A DNA stretch of 64,000 nt, from the NCBI RefSeq assembly GCF_037975245.1, contig NC_092568.1, positions 33,202,501-33,266,500 on the forward strand, read 5' to 3'. Position numbers and translations under genes: made by a program. The DNA is from Apostichopus japonicus. Lineage: Eukaryota; Echinodermata; Holothuroidea; Aspidochirotida; Stichopodidae. Positions 31,074 through 43,645 of this stretch are shown piece after piece. Position 1 is the first letter of the stretch. The number at the start of each line of letters is the position of its first letter. The notes beneath the pieces were generated by a model, which saw nothing but the letters and a program-made list of their open reading frames with translations, did no database searches and was not told where the DNA came from.

Positions 31074-33954
31074 TACTCCTACCTGATTTTACTGACTGCT
31101 TGTCAATTCAAGTTCAAACCCATCAGTATAATCCCTAAATTACATCAATCTGTCCAATCCCGCCCCCCCCCCCCCGCCCCTATCTTGCTGTATTACGGAT
31201 AATTTAGTCACTTTAATCTCTGTATCATATTTTCTCTTTCCATGGAAAAACAACGAAAGAAACAGTAAAATTCAACGTGTTTTGTCACGATAAAAAGTAG
31301 AAAGTTCACGAACAACGTAGTCGGCTCATTTTTTTTTTATAGCTTCCTATACCGCCACTGCTCTGGCATTTTGGACCCTATTGGATAAAGTGACATAACC
31401 AAACCAAAATTTATATAAAAATATCAAGAATATGATTTTTACACAGTGGTCCCAAATAGTCTAGTAACTACACTATCCATATATATCTATCAGATTTGGG
31501 AATGTTTAAGTTTGTTATTCTTAACTAAGTATATCACATTTCTTGACATTTCTAGTCACTACAGGGGCTGCTTTGCCGGATTGTGCGGTAAAATCGTGAA
31601 TATGTTGTTCTTTCACTAATTAACTTTGCCTTTTCATCACCTCCTTTCTTTTCACAGTACAGTATACTCTTTCCATTTTGAAGCAGTATTTTGTGTAAAT
31701 TTTCTTTCTTTGTTACAACATTGTATCGGTTGTGTGGTAGCTTATCAAATAATTATGTTGTTTGTAGTTTATAGCAGTTCATTGTTGACCAAATTATGTG
31801 TTTTTTCTTTCGAAAAGAATCTCTTGGGGGTATGAGTGTGATGATAGACTATGTTAAGAACAATTTTGGGTCAAAACATTTTCAAAAATACTAACCGTAC
31901 TCAATACGTACACTGCTTGAGATTGTCAAAAACGTGTCATAGAACACAAAAGTGTAAACAAAGTGTTGATTCGAAGAAACCGAAAGCAAAAAATCGGACA
32001 AATTTATTTCCATTATAATTACTAGTCAGTATTCAATAGCTTATATATTAGTATATTTAGTATATTTAAGTATATTATTATGAATCGAATTTTACCAGAT
32101 AATATATGAGATTTCAAACAATTGTACATATGAATGGTTGGTTTACAAAGGATATTTCCAAACAGAATGACGAAAAGTACTGTTGATTTATCCAGGTAGA
32201 AACGTAACACTGCTAATTGATACAGTTCAAAAATGAAAACTTAAGGACCTTATAGATTTTCTTTATTTCATTTTATACATATTTAAAATAGATGAATCAT
32301 ATGCAAATAAATCAACAAAAGCAAAACCTTCAGAAAAAAAATCTAAAAAATGTTGTTTATATCAAGTTTGAGAAAGGATATCCTTCTCCAATATCTGGCA
32401 ATGACTTTGTAGATAAAGCCCACCCCCCTCCCCCTGTCCAAGTAAAAACAAAACACTTTCAGAAACGTATAACAAGCTAAATGCTTGGGACAATTTTTAG
32501 CACCTACATTAAAAGAGACCACCTTCAGCATCTATGTAACGACGCCAATGTAAGATTAACTTTCACTTCTGATGGTGGACGGTCCTGCCGCAATTAAACG
32601 AATAAATTAAACTGAATTTGAAATTAGGAGTAAAGCGCCACTGAAAATTTAGGTCTAAAACGTATGGCAAGAAAATAATGTATAACTTTTTGTCAATATA
32701 TCTTTTTAATACTTTGTTATCTCTCTTCCTTGTTTTTCTTCTTTTTTTTTTTTTTCCTTCTCCTTTTTTCTTTCTAAAGTTCTCTTTCTTGAAATGATGA
32801 GATATAAATGCTATGAAGATGTTAAGAGACTACTTCGCTTTATGAAGATAAAATGAGGCGAACATATTGAGTAAAATATTAAATTCATCAATATATATAT
32901 GCTACCCTTAATTTCACTTATTAAATATCTCGTCAACTCATATCCAATTATTTCTAAATCATTTCATAAATAGAACTAATATTCACTTCCCTGATACCAT
33001 CCCTTACAAGGGCATAGCAAGGTTGCTGAGATAGGGCCAATGGACAAGGTACTTCCGTGGAACCTCCGATTCTACACCACCTACCACACATCTCCCCCCC
33101 CCCCCACCCCTCCATCCTCTGGTCATGCTGAAATAGTGCCAAGGTATTTTGTATGCAGTACCAGCATCATGTAATGATTTAGGTTGCTGTGTTGGGCTCA
33201 GGAACCCAATATGCATAATGCAAGGAAACCATATTGTAAATTACCCTGGATGCCATTTTCCCTCTTTTGTCATGTGGTTGTTATTTACTTGGTCTCTCCG
33301 ATAAATTATTTCAGATAATTCAAACTACTCTAAAGATTTCTTCTAAATATGGCAGATACTATACTCTGTGTATTATTAACAATACAAATTCATTTTAATA
33401 CAAATCCAACATACTGAAGTAATTGTCAGTATGTTCCTTTTCAAGATATGACAATTCTTAACATTTAAATTGAGCAATTGTTTAGATATTGTTACTAACC
33501 TAAGCTAACCTGGTACTTAGTACAGATCTTGATATGAGTCTACTCCAACAGAAGCGAACCTACAACCAAGGCAACATGGCATAGCCAGGATGCTTAAAAC
33601 AGGGTAGGAGGGGTGGAATGGTGGGGGGTGGAGGGGGATCTAGAGGGGCACCAACTTCACATCTAGGGCAGTGTTTCTTAACTTTCCACATTTCATAAAG
33701 AACTTTCTAGCAAACTCCAATCCTTGAGGGTCAGACAGGATATATATCATTTTGATAATTCAGAAAATAGAAATGTTAATAGAATTTTTCATATTTGTGA
33801 AAATATTTACATATACATTGATTATTGAACACAGATTTCCTACTTTTGTCATATGACGCAAGTTACCCTGTCAAACATAATACTGTGTTGTAATTAAATT
33901 TCAATCATCATAATTCTGAGCAGCAGGTATCATTTCTCAATTTTGGCGATAAAA
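31074..33954. other. AT-rich intergenic sequence
   Basis: No gene supported. Notable items are a C-run at 31162-31175, a T-rich run near 32735-32755, a C-run at 33095-33107 and a G-rich stretch at 33600-33650 that follows GGCATAGCCAGG. The GGCATAGC… phrases with G- or C-runs (also at 8106, 33010 and 58359) look like fragments of one old dispersed repeat. Confidence 0.4.
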
Positions 33955-33960
33955 TTTATT
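33955..33960 (-). terminator. Candidate polyadenylation signal for CHP1
   Basis: TTTATT on the plus strand reads AATAAA on the minus strand, about 1.1 kb after the CHP1 stop. It is the clearest canonical hexamer I noticed downstream, but this short motif is common in AT-rich DNA. Confidence 0.3.
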
Positions 33961-35034
33961 AAAGACAGCATTCCTATCATCTCATTGAGAAGGCTGCAAT
34001 AATATGAAATTCAAGCAAAGAATTGTTTGCAAGAACTGTTGTTTATGGAGAAGGATAGCGGTCAGATGTATGTGAAGGTCTTGCATTTGGTTTCACTGAA
34101 GCATCCTAACTACATTTGAAATTGAATTTCAATCATCGGTTCACCTCATTTGATTTGACGTGGGTACCCAAAAGTAGTAGCATTATCCGCCCATTGACCT
34201 CGCAATACCATTCATATCAATCTTGTACACGCATATATAGACTTTTGGGGTCCACAGTCGTGGGGTACAGACTGTTATATTTTTACATAAAATTATTAAA
34301 CTACTGACCCCCTTTCGTGAGGACATGTCCACATGTCCCATATTAGCGAAACAGCACAAACAACATTGCTTATGTCCTCTCATACATCAACCATCCACAA
34401 TATCGGCTCTGTGAAGTGAATGTGTTGTACATCAGTAATAACGCTATAAAGTCTAAACAACGTTATCGAGGTTGAGCTCTGGTTTGGATTAATGCTGTAG
34501 TTTTGCGATACCAAAGTGATACATTGAACCCAAAGGTAGGACCCTCTATGCTACTGATCGGTAAGAGCAGGATAAGGGCCAGAGATAAGTCTTGTCCCAG
34601 TGGATGAACCAGAGACAGTGCCTTGTGAAAGAGGATCAGTGCTGTACGAAAAAAGCTTGGTTGATGAAAGATGGCTGACTGGATGGTTGAGATGAGAAAT
34701 TCACTTCAGTTGGCAAAGTAAATAATGAATAATGATGCTATTTTACCCTGTAATGGCTAGCTGAGGTATTAAAACCTCTGCTACAGACCCGTCTTGGAAT
34801 ATTAATCCTTATACCTGTTTGTACAGAATATCTGTTCCACACTTGTCACTAACCTGACCAATTTGAGGCCCTCATTACAGAGTTTCTTTCAAGTATTTGT
34901 CTAAATATGAAACAGCTTGAAATAATTTAATAGGAATCGCCAAGTAGTGCGTTGAGATGGATGAAGAATCCTCAATAACAGTATGCAGAATGATTATGAA
35001 AGCCCGCAACTTCTCTCCAGAGACTGCTCGAGGT

Positions 35035-38000
35035 TCAGTCCAGAAATCGTATACTCATAGTCTGCTCAGCTTCGACCCTTGTTAGTGCCTGCACAGTAAT
35101 TACAAGGAATGAAAAAGTGAAATTAATTAATCTGCACTTTACTAGCACTAACAATAATGCTGACATACTCCTAAAATCAGTAGTAGTAGTATATTATATA
35201 CTGTATGGCTGTACATACTTTCCTCTGTCAGTAGAAGTGGTAATATATTATATTCTGTATGGCTGTACATACTTTCCTCAGTCAGTAGTATAGTAACATA
35301 TTATAAACTGTATGGCTGTACATACTTTCCTCAGTCAGTAGTATAGTAACATATTATATTCTGTATGGCTGTACATACTTTCCTCAGTCAGTAGTATAGT
35401 AACATATTATAAACTGTATGGCTGATTGGCTGTACATACTTTCCTCAGTCAGTAGTATAGTAATTTATTATATATTGTATGGCTTTTTCTTCTTACAGTG
35501 TCGGGAGGCTTCTAAGTTGAGAGACCTACACGAATATAATATCAGATTTGAAGTAAAAATACTCAATCCAGCGTACAGTAAGTCTGACTGATATGTTTTA
35601 AGCCACACATCGATAACGCTTATCCTCTGTAGTTTTCAGTTTTGTTGAGATAAACTAAAACTCTAAGACATTTTGTTTTTAATTTTACAGATTTACTTGA
35701 ATGCTCACAAAAAAAGAGAGGACAGATCTGGGGAAATTCAAATGCATAGTAATGCATAGTATAAACCCTTAGCATACTGCCATAGTGTGTATGTATGTAT
35801 GTTTTTTAGATCCTCCTGCAAGCAGGAACTCGCGAAGAAGTCATCATTTGCTTATCAAAGCCACAAGCTGACCGAATTCAGTTCTTACATTCATATTTTA
35901 ATGTCCATGATTATGAATTGTCAACAACTCTGTAACTGGACGACATACATTAATCTTGAAGTGACTCAAACTCGGGACCTTATAATTGAATGGAAGATTG
36001 TTTGCATACCTGTTCAAAGTCATCAAATGATAGCATTCCTGTACCATTCTGATCGGCTTCATTCATGGTCCGCAGGGCGATGGCTTTCAGCTGCTCCTCG
36101 GTAATGTTACATCCCACCATCATCTTTAGTATGACCAGGAGGTCCTCACCGGAGACGGTCCCGTTATTCTCCAAGTCGTAAATAGAAAACGCAACTGGAG
36201 AAAGAAAACAAAATTGTTCAATGTAGAATACCACATGGCCCATTATTTACAATTTACATTTTTGGATGAAAAACAGTTGTTTTATTCCAGAATAATGGGC
36301 TCAAAGTTTTCAAACGTACTGGAGAAATAAGTTTCGCACCTTGAAAGGATATCAGCAAAACCTACTTTGTATTGGTCTTACTGCGAAGGTTTGAAAAATA
36401 AATGAATTGTGGACAAATGTAAGAACCAAGCATGCATCTTATTTTTTAGTTAACTTTGAAGAGATAGGAAAACACAGTTAAAAGGCTACCTTACGGAGAC
36501 TAAATAATAGACAATTTTAAAAGTACTGTATTACCAGCAAATATTATTGGACTGCTCTCAAAAGCCTATACAGTAACTGGTGTGGTGTGGTGTTATTCAG
36601 GAAAATGTCAAGTGAGAACTTGATTTTAGTCTGTACAATTTTTAAGGTATTTACATTTTGTAACAAGTGGCTGAAACAGTGAAATTCTAGGCCTGAATAT
36701 CTCCAGGAAAACACTAATATTTACTATAGATCTACCAACAGTCTATCACAACATATGCATACGACTACATGAACAGACTAGCATACAAATATTGGGAAGC
36801 AGGTTGAAGGCCCCTAATTGTGTCTCTTATAAAATATTATGATTTCATCTGTACAACAACGGCACCTTAGCACCTTAATAGCACTGAACTTATTTTCCAA
36901 AGCATTTTGCTATGTAATCATGGATGAATTATTCCCTGGACAAGCTTGCTATCTGGTTAGAAGGAATAACTTGCTAGAAAGGACTTAATAGGATTATGAT
37001 AGACTTTGTAGATATTATTGGATAATAACAATGACAGGAACAGCTTGTTCAATAGTACGACTGTAGCTTACTACTGTAGGACTAGATACAACTACACTAG
37101 GTAAGGCTTGTCAGTATTAGAGGAGAGAGATAGGCCTCGATTGAAATAGTTTTGATGGCAATAGAGCCAAGAAGTTGCCATAGTAATTTACAGACACCTT
37201 CAACTACTGATAACCTTGAACAAGCTACATAAGTGAAACAGGATTACATTATTTAGAGTATGGAGCACAACCAGTTGCTTTGAGCATACACGGCTTATGT
37301 CTTGATAGACAATCAATTTTGTTGCTTGTTCAAACTGTACTAAAGGAATGTCCAGGTTGGTCATGAGAAAGCTGGAAAACTTTTTTTTTCTTCAAAATCA
37401 GCGCTATACTATCACTTCATACAGAGGAAAAACATTACATTGAAACAAACGATATCTTGCAAACTAACATTTCAATTTAGATGCTCTTGAGTTAACGTCA
37501 TTGTCTACTTCATTCTTCCTCTGTGGTCTAAATATCGCTAACGTCTTCACAAATTGTCTAAAGTTGATGGTGTCTGACTCTCGGCTGCAGTTAGCAAAGA
37601 ACGCTTCTACAATTCTGGAGCCCAAAGGGTTAATAGCCAGCTCTGGTATTCTCATCAAGTCAGTTGGGCTGTGGAAATGATAAAAAAAAAATAAAAAAAT
37701 TTTAAGAACACAAACACCATTGAAAAATACAGGTTTCTAAGTTGGAAAGTGAAGACACATTTTTTTTTTAATTGTATATTTTGCAGCTCCCACTAGGCAA
37801 TCATTCAACGGTGATAATAATAAGTGTTTAAAAGCAAAATAATATACTTATTCAAAATAATAACCTATTTAAAAGAGAAATTTGAAGGGGGAAATGAAAT
37901 GATGAGGAAGCAGCACTAAGGCATAATCTCTAAACACACGTCATAGGTAAAGTCACATGCAAAGGTACAGTACATCATACAGGGTAATGCACTGTAACAT

Positions 38001-39558
38001 AAATTGAACATTATCATGTTATTTTCCAAGTAATTCTGTAAAGGAATAACTCTCACCACAATTTCCCAGCTTCACTCTTATCTAGGCTAATGAACCGGCT
38101 ATAGAGACGACTTATCTGGTTTGGTGTAACTGTTGAAAGAATATAGAACAACTGAAATATGTAAAAAATATTAAATATGTCAAATAGCTTTAATCGCACT
38201 GAGCAAAAGTGGTTTATAGCCAATGAGACCCTGACCATTTAATTACATAATTAGTACAGTAGCATGATGGGCTCATAATTGAAGCACTTAAGGATTTGAT
38301 CAACGATGTCTCTCAAGGAAAAATCCAAATCACTCAATTGTATGCATTTTTAATATGTGTAGTTTCTCAGAAATGTAATGATAAAAATATTTATTGTTCT
38401 GTGCCTACCCAAAGTGTAAATGAGCAAAATTTGACCACAAAATGTCTGCCATGTCAAGTTCTTTCATAGCCCGAAATTGACGCATTCGTCGATAAGCTAA
38501 TTGTAACGTATGTGTAACTGTAAGTATACATCCATTAACTCTGGATGCTGTTTGCTTTTCTATGAGCCTCTAAGCTTAGACAGGTCAGGTCCCAGAGAGT
38601 AGTGGTATCATGTTGTCAAGGTCATTTTGGTTATTTTTATGGAGTAAGATTTCCAAATGCCAAAAATGCATGCAAAACTGGGAGGGGTGTTAAATGCTAA
38701 AATAAAACCACAACTTGATCAGCACATTGCTGAAATGGATTAAAACGCATGACATATGTAACTCTGCTTCGCTGCATAAAGGTTAGGTTGCCTACTATAT
38801 CGATGCTAGTAACATTTGAAGGTGCGTCAATTACGAAGGTGCGTCAATTATGAAGCCTTTACTATACTACAGTAGTATTGTTGTCACTCTTCCTAAAGTT
38901 GAAACATCATTTGTTACTGAACTTTATTAAAACTAAAAATCATGTTTATCACAAATAAACACCCCAATAATGCAAATCAATGTTTACCAAAGCAACTTCT
39001 CATTAATTACTGGTTAGGATTAAATGGTATTGGAAATAACGTTAAATTGCAAAAATCTTAATTATTCCGTAGCAGAGTGAGCTGATGGAAGGTCATATTT
39101 AGCAAATACCTTTTGAGACTAGTTGTTGAATCCATGACTCTAAAGATGAACGCGAAATTTGTTGCTTGTGTTGGCTACATTGTTTTTCGCTATTGACATT
39201 GTGTATTGCAGTCATACCATGTGCTTGCCCATGCATTTGATAACTGTTTTGTTCCACAAGTTTATCTTGGTTGGGGAACCATGTTATGTGTGAAAGTTTT
39301 CATTTGCTGATTTTGTGATTATATACAAGCCTACAAAGGTAACAACAAAGGTTACAGCGTTAGGAAACGATTATGTAGTGTTTGCAATGGAACAAACCTG
39401 TCCGTAATAACTTACAGTAGGCCTAAGATGGTCTAACGTTAGTCTGGCTCAAGAGTCAAACCTCCATTTATAAATAAAATGTCATGCTTACAGCCTGTTT
39501 CTTTGCTTATCTGGATAATTTCTTCTTCTTGAAGGAGTAGAGATGTCTTGGACCCCAT
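35035..39558 (-). CDS. CHP1: Calcineurin B homologous protein 1 (CHP1), five coding exons
   Basis: Coding exons on the minus strand: 39492-39558, 38057-38129, 37469-37668, 36010-36194, 35035-35088. All introns are GT-AG, the phases agree, and the 579 coding bases give 192 residues (human CHP1 has 195). It begins MGSKTS, so Gly2 can be myristoylated. Exon joins give ETGFTPNQISRLYSRF, LMRIPELAINPLG and KLKFAFSIYD, and it ends EQTMSIRFLD, all close to vertebrate CHP1. Two calcium-binding EF loops are visible, 120-131 and 161-172; the N-terminal pair is degenerate as in the family. CHP1 is a cytosolic and membrane-associated calcium sensor that binds and supports Na+/H+ exchangers, and acts in vesicle traffic; those roles are family knowledge. 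Both EF loops have Asp, not Glu, at position 12. CHP2 is the other possible vertebrate counterpart; an invertebrate gene may be ancestral to both. Confidence 0.93.
35180..35485. repeat. 53 bp tandem repeat in CHP1 intron 4
   Basis: About six copies of a 53-54 bp unit containing CTGTATGGCTGTACATAC and TTCCTCAGTCAGTAG, with starts at 35201, 35255, 35308, 35361, 35414 and a last diverged copy at about 35475. The fifth copy has a 9 bp internal insertion (ATTGGCTGT). The internal copies are nearly identical. Confidence 0.9.
35499..35749 (+). CDS. Candidate two-exon fragment antisense to CHP1 intron 4
   Basis: Exon-like block 35499-35577 is preceded by a strong acceptor (TTTTTCTTCTTACAG) and followed by GTAAGT. 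It is open in one frame only, giving CREASKLRDLHEYNIRF and then EVKILNPAY. A second block starts at 35691 after TTTTTAATTTTACAG, joins in phase and reads LLECSQKKRGQIWG to a TAG at 35747. Splice signals on both sides and agreement of phase suggest a terminal part of a plus-strand gene or a noncoding transcript. I recognise no family. It lies wholly in a CHP1 intron on the opposite strand. Chance is a real alternative because the exons are short. Confidence 0.25.
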
Positions 39559-40018
39559 GTTTTTCTCTACGCAATCGATCAACGTTAGCTTATCTGGTAT
39601 TTCCTTTGGTATTCAACCGGTTACCTGTATTCTGTAAGCCAACGCCGCAATACGTACGTAAATGGTAGTACTACCTCGGTTCTTACATTAACTTATGCAC
39701 ACGAACTAAGCCTCAGGCTTACAGTTAGGCCCAGGTCTTCTATCGGAGTTTGTGCACGGTCATAGAGCATATCCTGCTATATGTGTACGGTAAAGACAAT
39801 ACGAACTCAGCCAGAGCTGGTGTTAGTCACGAACTCACGGGGTGTCAGTGTTCAGATGTTTCACAATGATGTCATCATACACCATGAGTATACCACATGG
39901 AACGCAAGAATTCAGGTAGCAATTTGCTATATGATCAATTTTTGTTTCATATACACATTTATCCATCAAATGTTCCGGTTTTTATATTAGAAATTTCTAT
40001 TCTAATTCAAACATTTCT
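39559..40018. other. CHP1 upstream region
   Basis: Region 5' of the CHP1 start codon on the minus strand, expected to hold the 5' UTR and promoter. I see no clear TATA box at a fixed distance. A 69-codon plus-strand ORF (39781-39990) has no motif. Confidence 0.35.
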
Positions 40019-40553
40019 CTTTAAACCAGGGCTTCCCTAACTGGGGTGCATGAACCCCCAGGGGTGCGTGAGTCTATCCCAGGGGTTCGTGAGACGTTTC
40101 TGAAAGTCAAAACTAGAGTACTTTTTGTTGAACTAAATTCTGATATATCATATAATTTAGTAATGTACAAAAGTCGTTCCTATTGACAAACTTTTTTTCA
40201 CGTTCCATACGCATATGTTGCCATAGTACTAGTAGTACAGAACCGTGCATGTGATAAAAGAGAGGAGCATCCGTCTCATCGTGTGTGATGGGTGAGCGAT
40301 GCGTGATACAATTCGTGATCTGATCTTGAAGTTTCCAAATAAATATTTGTTCATCTCTTGTTTTTACATTACAATATTACACTATGAACTTGATCTTTAA
40401 CGGAGCACTGTTATAGTATAATAATGACTCAGATCAGGGAGATGTTCTGGCTCAGGTCGAGTCTCGAAAAGTTGGGGTTTCGTGGACAACTCTGACATCC
40501 GCAGGGGTTTCATGGGGGGGGGGGAATAAAGTTAGGGAAACCCTGCTTTAAAC
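40019..40553. mobile_element. hAT-type MITE, 519 bp, with perfect 8 bp target duplication
   Basis: The element (40027-40545) starts CAGGGCTTCCCTAACT and ends AGTTAGGGAAACCCTG, an inverted repeat with CAGGG termini. It is flanked on both sides by CTTTAAAC (40019-40026 and 40546-40553), an exact 8 bp target duplication. CAGGG-type ends with an 8 bp duplication are characteristic of hAT elements. It has no transposase and is therefore non-autonomous. Inside there are GGGG-rich phrases (CCCAGGGGTGCGTGAG) and a G-run at 40514-40524. Confidence 0.92.
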
Positions 40554-43500
40554 CGAAGAGGGTTCGTGTGGAACTTTTGCCTGCATAACCTAGCCGAAGT
40601 TTTGAGAGAAAAAAGTCGATGATTTTTTATGTCTCTTTTGGCCCACCGTAAAATTTACCAAAAAAATGAAAAAAAAATTCAATAGGGAAGATCCCGGACC
40701 TTTATCGGCGCCGGTTTTCTCTGTACTAACCCCCCCCCCCCCCAACCCCCCCCCCCAACACACACACACGCCTATCTTTTTGATAGCGTCTAAGGCCACT
40801 GAATTGCCAGATTCATTATTAGGTAAAAAGCTACAGGAAAATAATAATAGCATTAATTTTTACATCTTCACAAAAGAGGAGTCTATTATGCTAAACTGAA
40901 ATTGCTTCATCAAGAATTGACAAGAAAATCTCTCCGTACAAATCCCTTATTATTCAGTCTTACTGTACTACGTTATAAGAAGAAAAAAGAACGGCAAACA
41001 AACAGATATAGTTAACTCAATATGGCGTCAGCCTGTAGTTGCCAAATAACGACCGTGATGATATTGCTCGATTACTTATTATGGACGTTTGTACACAGAA
41101 CGATCATTCAACGCAGTTTCATATGCGATACTTTATGTAACAAGTTAACAACATTTGATATCACTATACATTTGAACCATAAATGTCAAAGAGCGGTTTG
41201 TTTAGGAATAAGCCCTTATATGGCGAAGGTGGCTGCTGAATTTGTTTCTTACTTCACTTTTCTGCCTTTAATTTTTAATTTTCAATACATCAAGCTTTGT
41301 TTTAAAAGTCATCAGTATTGCCCCTAAATTTAGTCTGCTAAAAATTGGTAGAAGATTTTATTTTAAATGTCAGCTGGAGGATCTGAATTTCCAAATCATT
41401 CGCAGACTGAGAGGAGGGTTCTCTTATAACATAGCTTAATGCCAAAGAAAGGAACATATGCTCTGAAAGTGCAAGTAAAATGCTACTTCAAGCTTGAAGT
41501 TGTGTCACTGTGACCATTATTTGGAACTCTAGCATATTTGGGGGAAACACTGGTGGCCTTTAATCTTCATAAGTTGATTTGACAACGTTACATCCACTGT
41601 GCATCCGTCATAGTTACCAGCGGTTTGACCTGTAATGACTCAAATTCATCAATTCCTTGACCTGGCACCCTACAGAATATCCTGACAAAATTTAGCCCCA
41701 GTCAGGAGTCTCGACCTTCGTTAGTGGTGTTGGACAAATAGGCTTACCATACAATGTCAAATCACTCTTAAAGAGAACTGCAGGGAGTGTACAAGTATAG
41801 TACACTGTCTGAAAAATTGAAAATATCCACCACATAAAACAGAGACATTAATAGTTGAACAGCGCCCCGTTCTGCCAATGACGCTACAAAAGTATAACAT
41901 ATAGGGCAGAACACACTAATTCTGTTACAAAACAGTCCCGCAATACAGCCACCATGAGACCCTTACTTGAATTTTGGTGAGTGATATTTCTTTAATTCCT
42001 AACAAATTGCTTTCGTGGGCTGGGGGGGGGGGGTAGGGATCGACCAGTTTAATTTCCCATGTCCCTTCGATCGAGTACTCCCCCCCCCCCCCACTTTCTC
42101 ATGTCTGATGATATCATGCACCAATAATAACCTTAATGATAAAAGGTTTTATCAAACTAGGCCTATAGTCTATACTTTGTTTCTGCTATTAACCACTAAT
42201 CTTGTAATTGATTACGACAGCGCAGAGGTCCGCCATCTTGTCGACGTCGATCATGTGTAGATATTGGCCTAATGGTTCATTAAACTCAACTGGAGAGAGT
42301 GAGTTCTTTTTTTTTAACTGTCTCTATTCCATCATTGCATATCGACAATAAAGGTTGACATTATTCGGATGATATCCGCATGCTTCATTAACACACAGCG
42401 AGATCTGATTGACCTCTTTATGAACTCTTGATGTATATGCACAAGTGACCGATTTGACATCATATCGATATATGCTAGTCTATACTCCTGATTAATAGCT
42501 AACAACTGGCAGTAATTACCTCGCATAGTCTTCTCATTGTCGACCGGTCATGACTCGATATTAAATTAGAATACACACCTTAAAAAAAAAAAAAAAAGAA
42601 CAATCCTTCATAGTCTTGGATGGGTTACATATTTACACGTAGAAGTTTTCATTCTTCCAATACCGCATTTAGTTACAGTAGTTATATGGTAACGTTCGTT
42701 ATAAAGGATTCTATTAAGCAAACTCGTATAATTATTATATTAGTCTACGGATATTAAATCAAGGTTTTTTTTTTATGCCCTCCTACATTCCAAGAATAGT
42801 TTGGACACGATGAAATATGCTTGCAGACATTTTTAGACACAAACTTTTTGGCATCATGAATACAGCTCCCTCACTACGATCCAACGTTTTTTCCCCTCTG
42901 TTTAAATCTCGCTGTTTCGGAGTGTGCGGAATGCATGTCGACAGCGAGCTCAGTAAGTTTCTCGCAGGGTAGCCTTTTAAATCTGGTCAAGTGTTGGCGT
43001 CGCACTACAGTGTTTATCACTGTGACTTGCGGTCGGAGTGTCATAGTTTAATTCATGATCAGTTCACATGAGAAGGGTGCGGAAAAGGGGACGTGATTTC
43101 TTCAGCCGCGAAAGACCGACCTGCTTGAACTTTTGATTCGAAACATATAAAGACAACGATTAGCCTACTTGTCAGAGATGTGATGTTTATTTGGGATCAA
43201 TTTATTTGAGGTTTCTGTCTGAATACAGAGAGAAAGAGGATTATTTGAGGATTAATAGATTACTTCCGTAAGTATACTGATTTAGTTTTCCTATATTTCG
43301 TGGATATACTTTGAATATTCCAGAGCTGCCAGATATTACGTATGAGAATGATGTCGATTCATTTTACTAATTTTTGAGTCACGAAAACCAGGTTATTGTA
43401 CAAAAACTGTGTCTATATATATAAATATATATATATGTGTGTGTATATAATATCTGTGTATCAGGTCGCTCTTGATATGTTAACAACATTCAGACATTTA

Positions 43501-43608
43501 TAGTTATATATTAATATATATTTCCAATGGGCTTTCGATAGACTGAACCGACACAACTAATGTAACATATACATAAAGAAATTACGCCGTTGCTCGAGGT
43601 TCAGAGTG
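40554..43608. other. Intergenic sequence, no supported gene
   Basis: Contains C-runs at 40731-40743 and 40748-40756 followed by (CA)n, a G-run at 42021-42032 and a C-run at 42079-42092. ORFs such as 41022-41327 (101 codons) and 42015-42260 show no domain, and the latter depends on low-complexity runs. A GC-richer stretch at 42890-43110 could be a promoter or first exon of something, but nothing decides it. Confidence 0.35.

Positions 43609-43642
<34 letters not shown>
43609..43642. repeat. (TA)n microsatellite
   Basis: About 17 TA units. A shorter AT-rich stretch precedes it at 43415-43450. Confidence 0.9.

Positions 43643-43645
<3 letters not shown>

Noticed and set aside
41022-41327. 101-codon plus-strand ORF
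   Set aside because: No domain or splice context.
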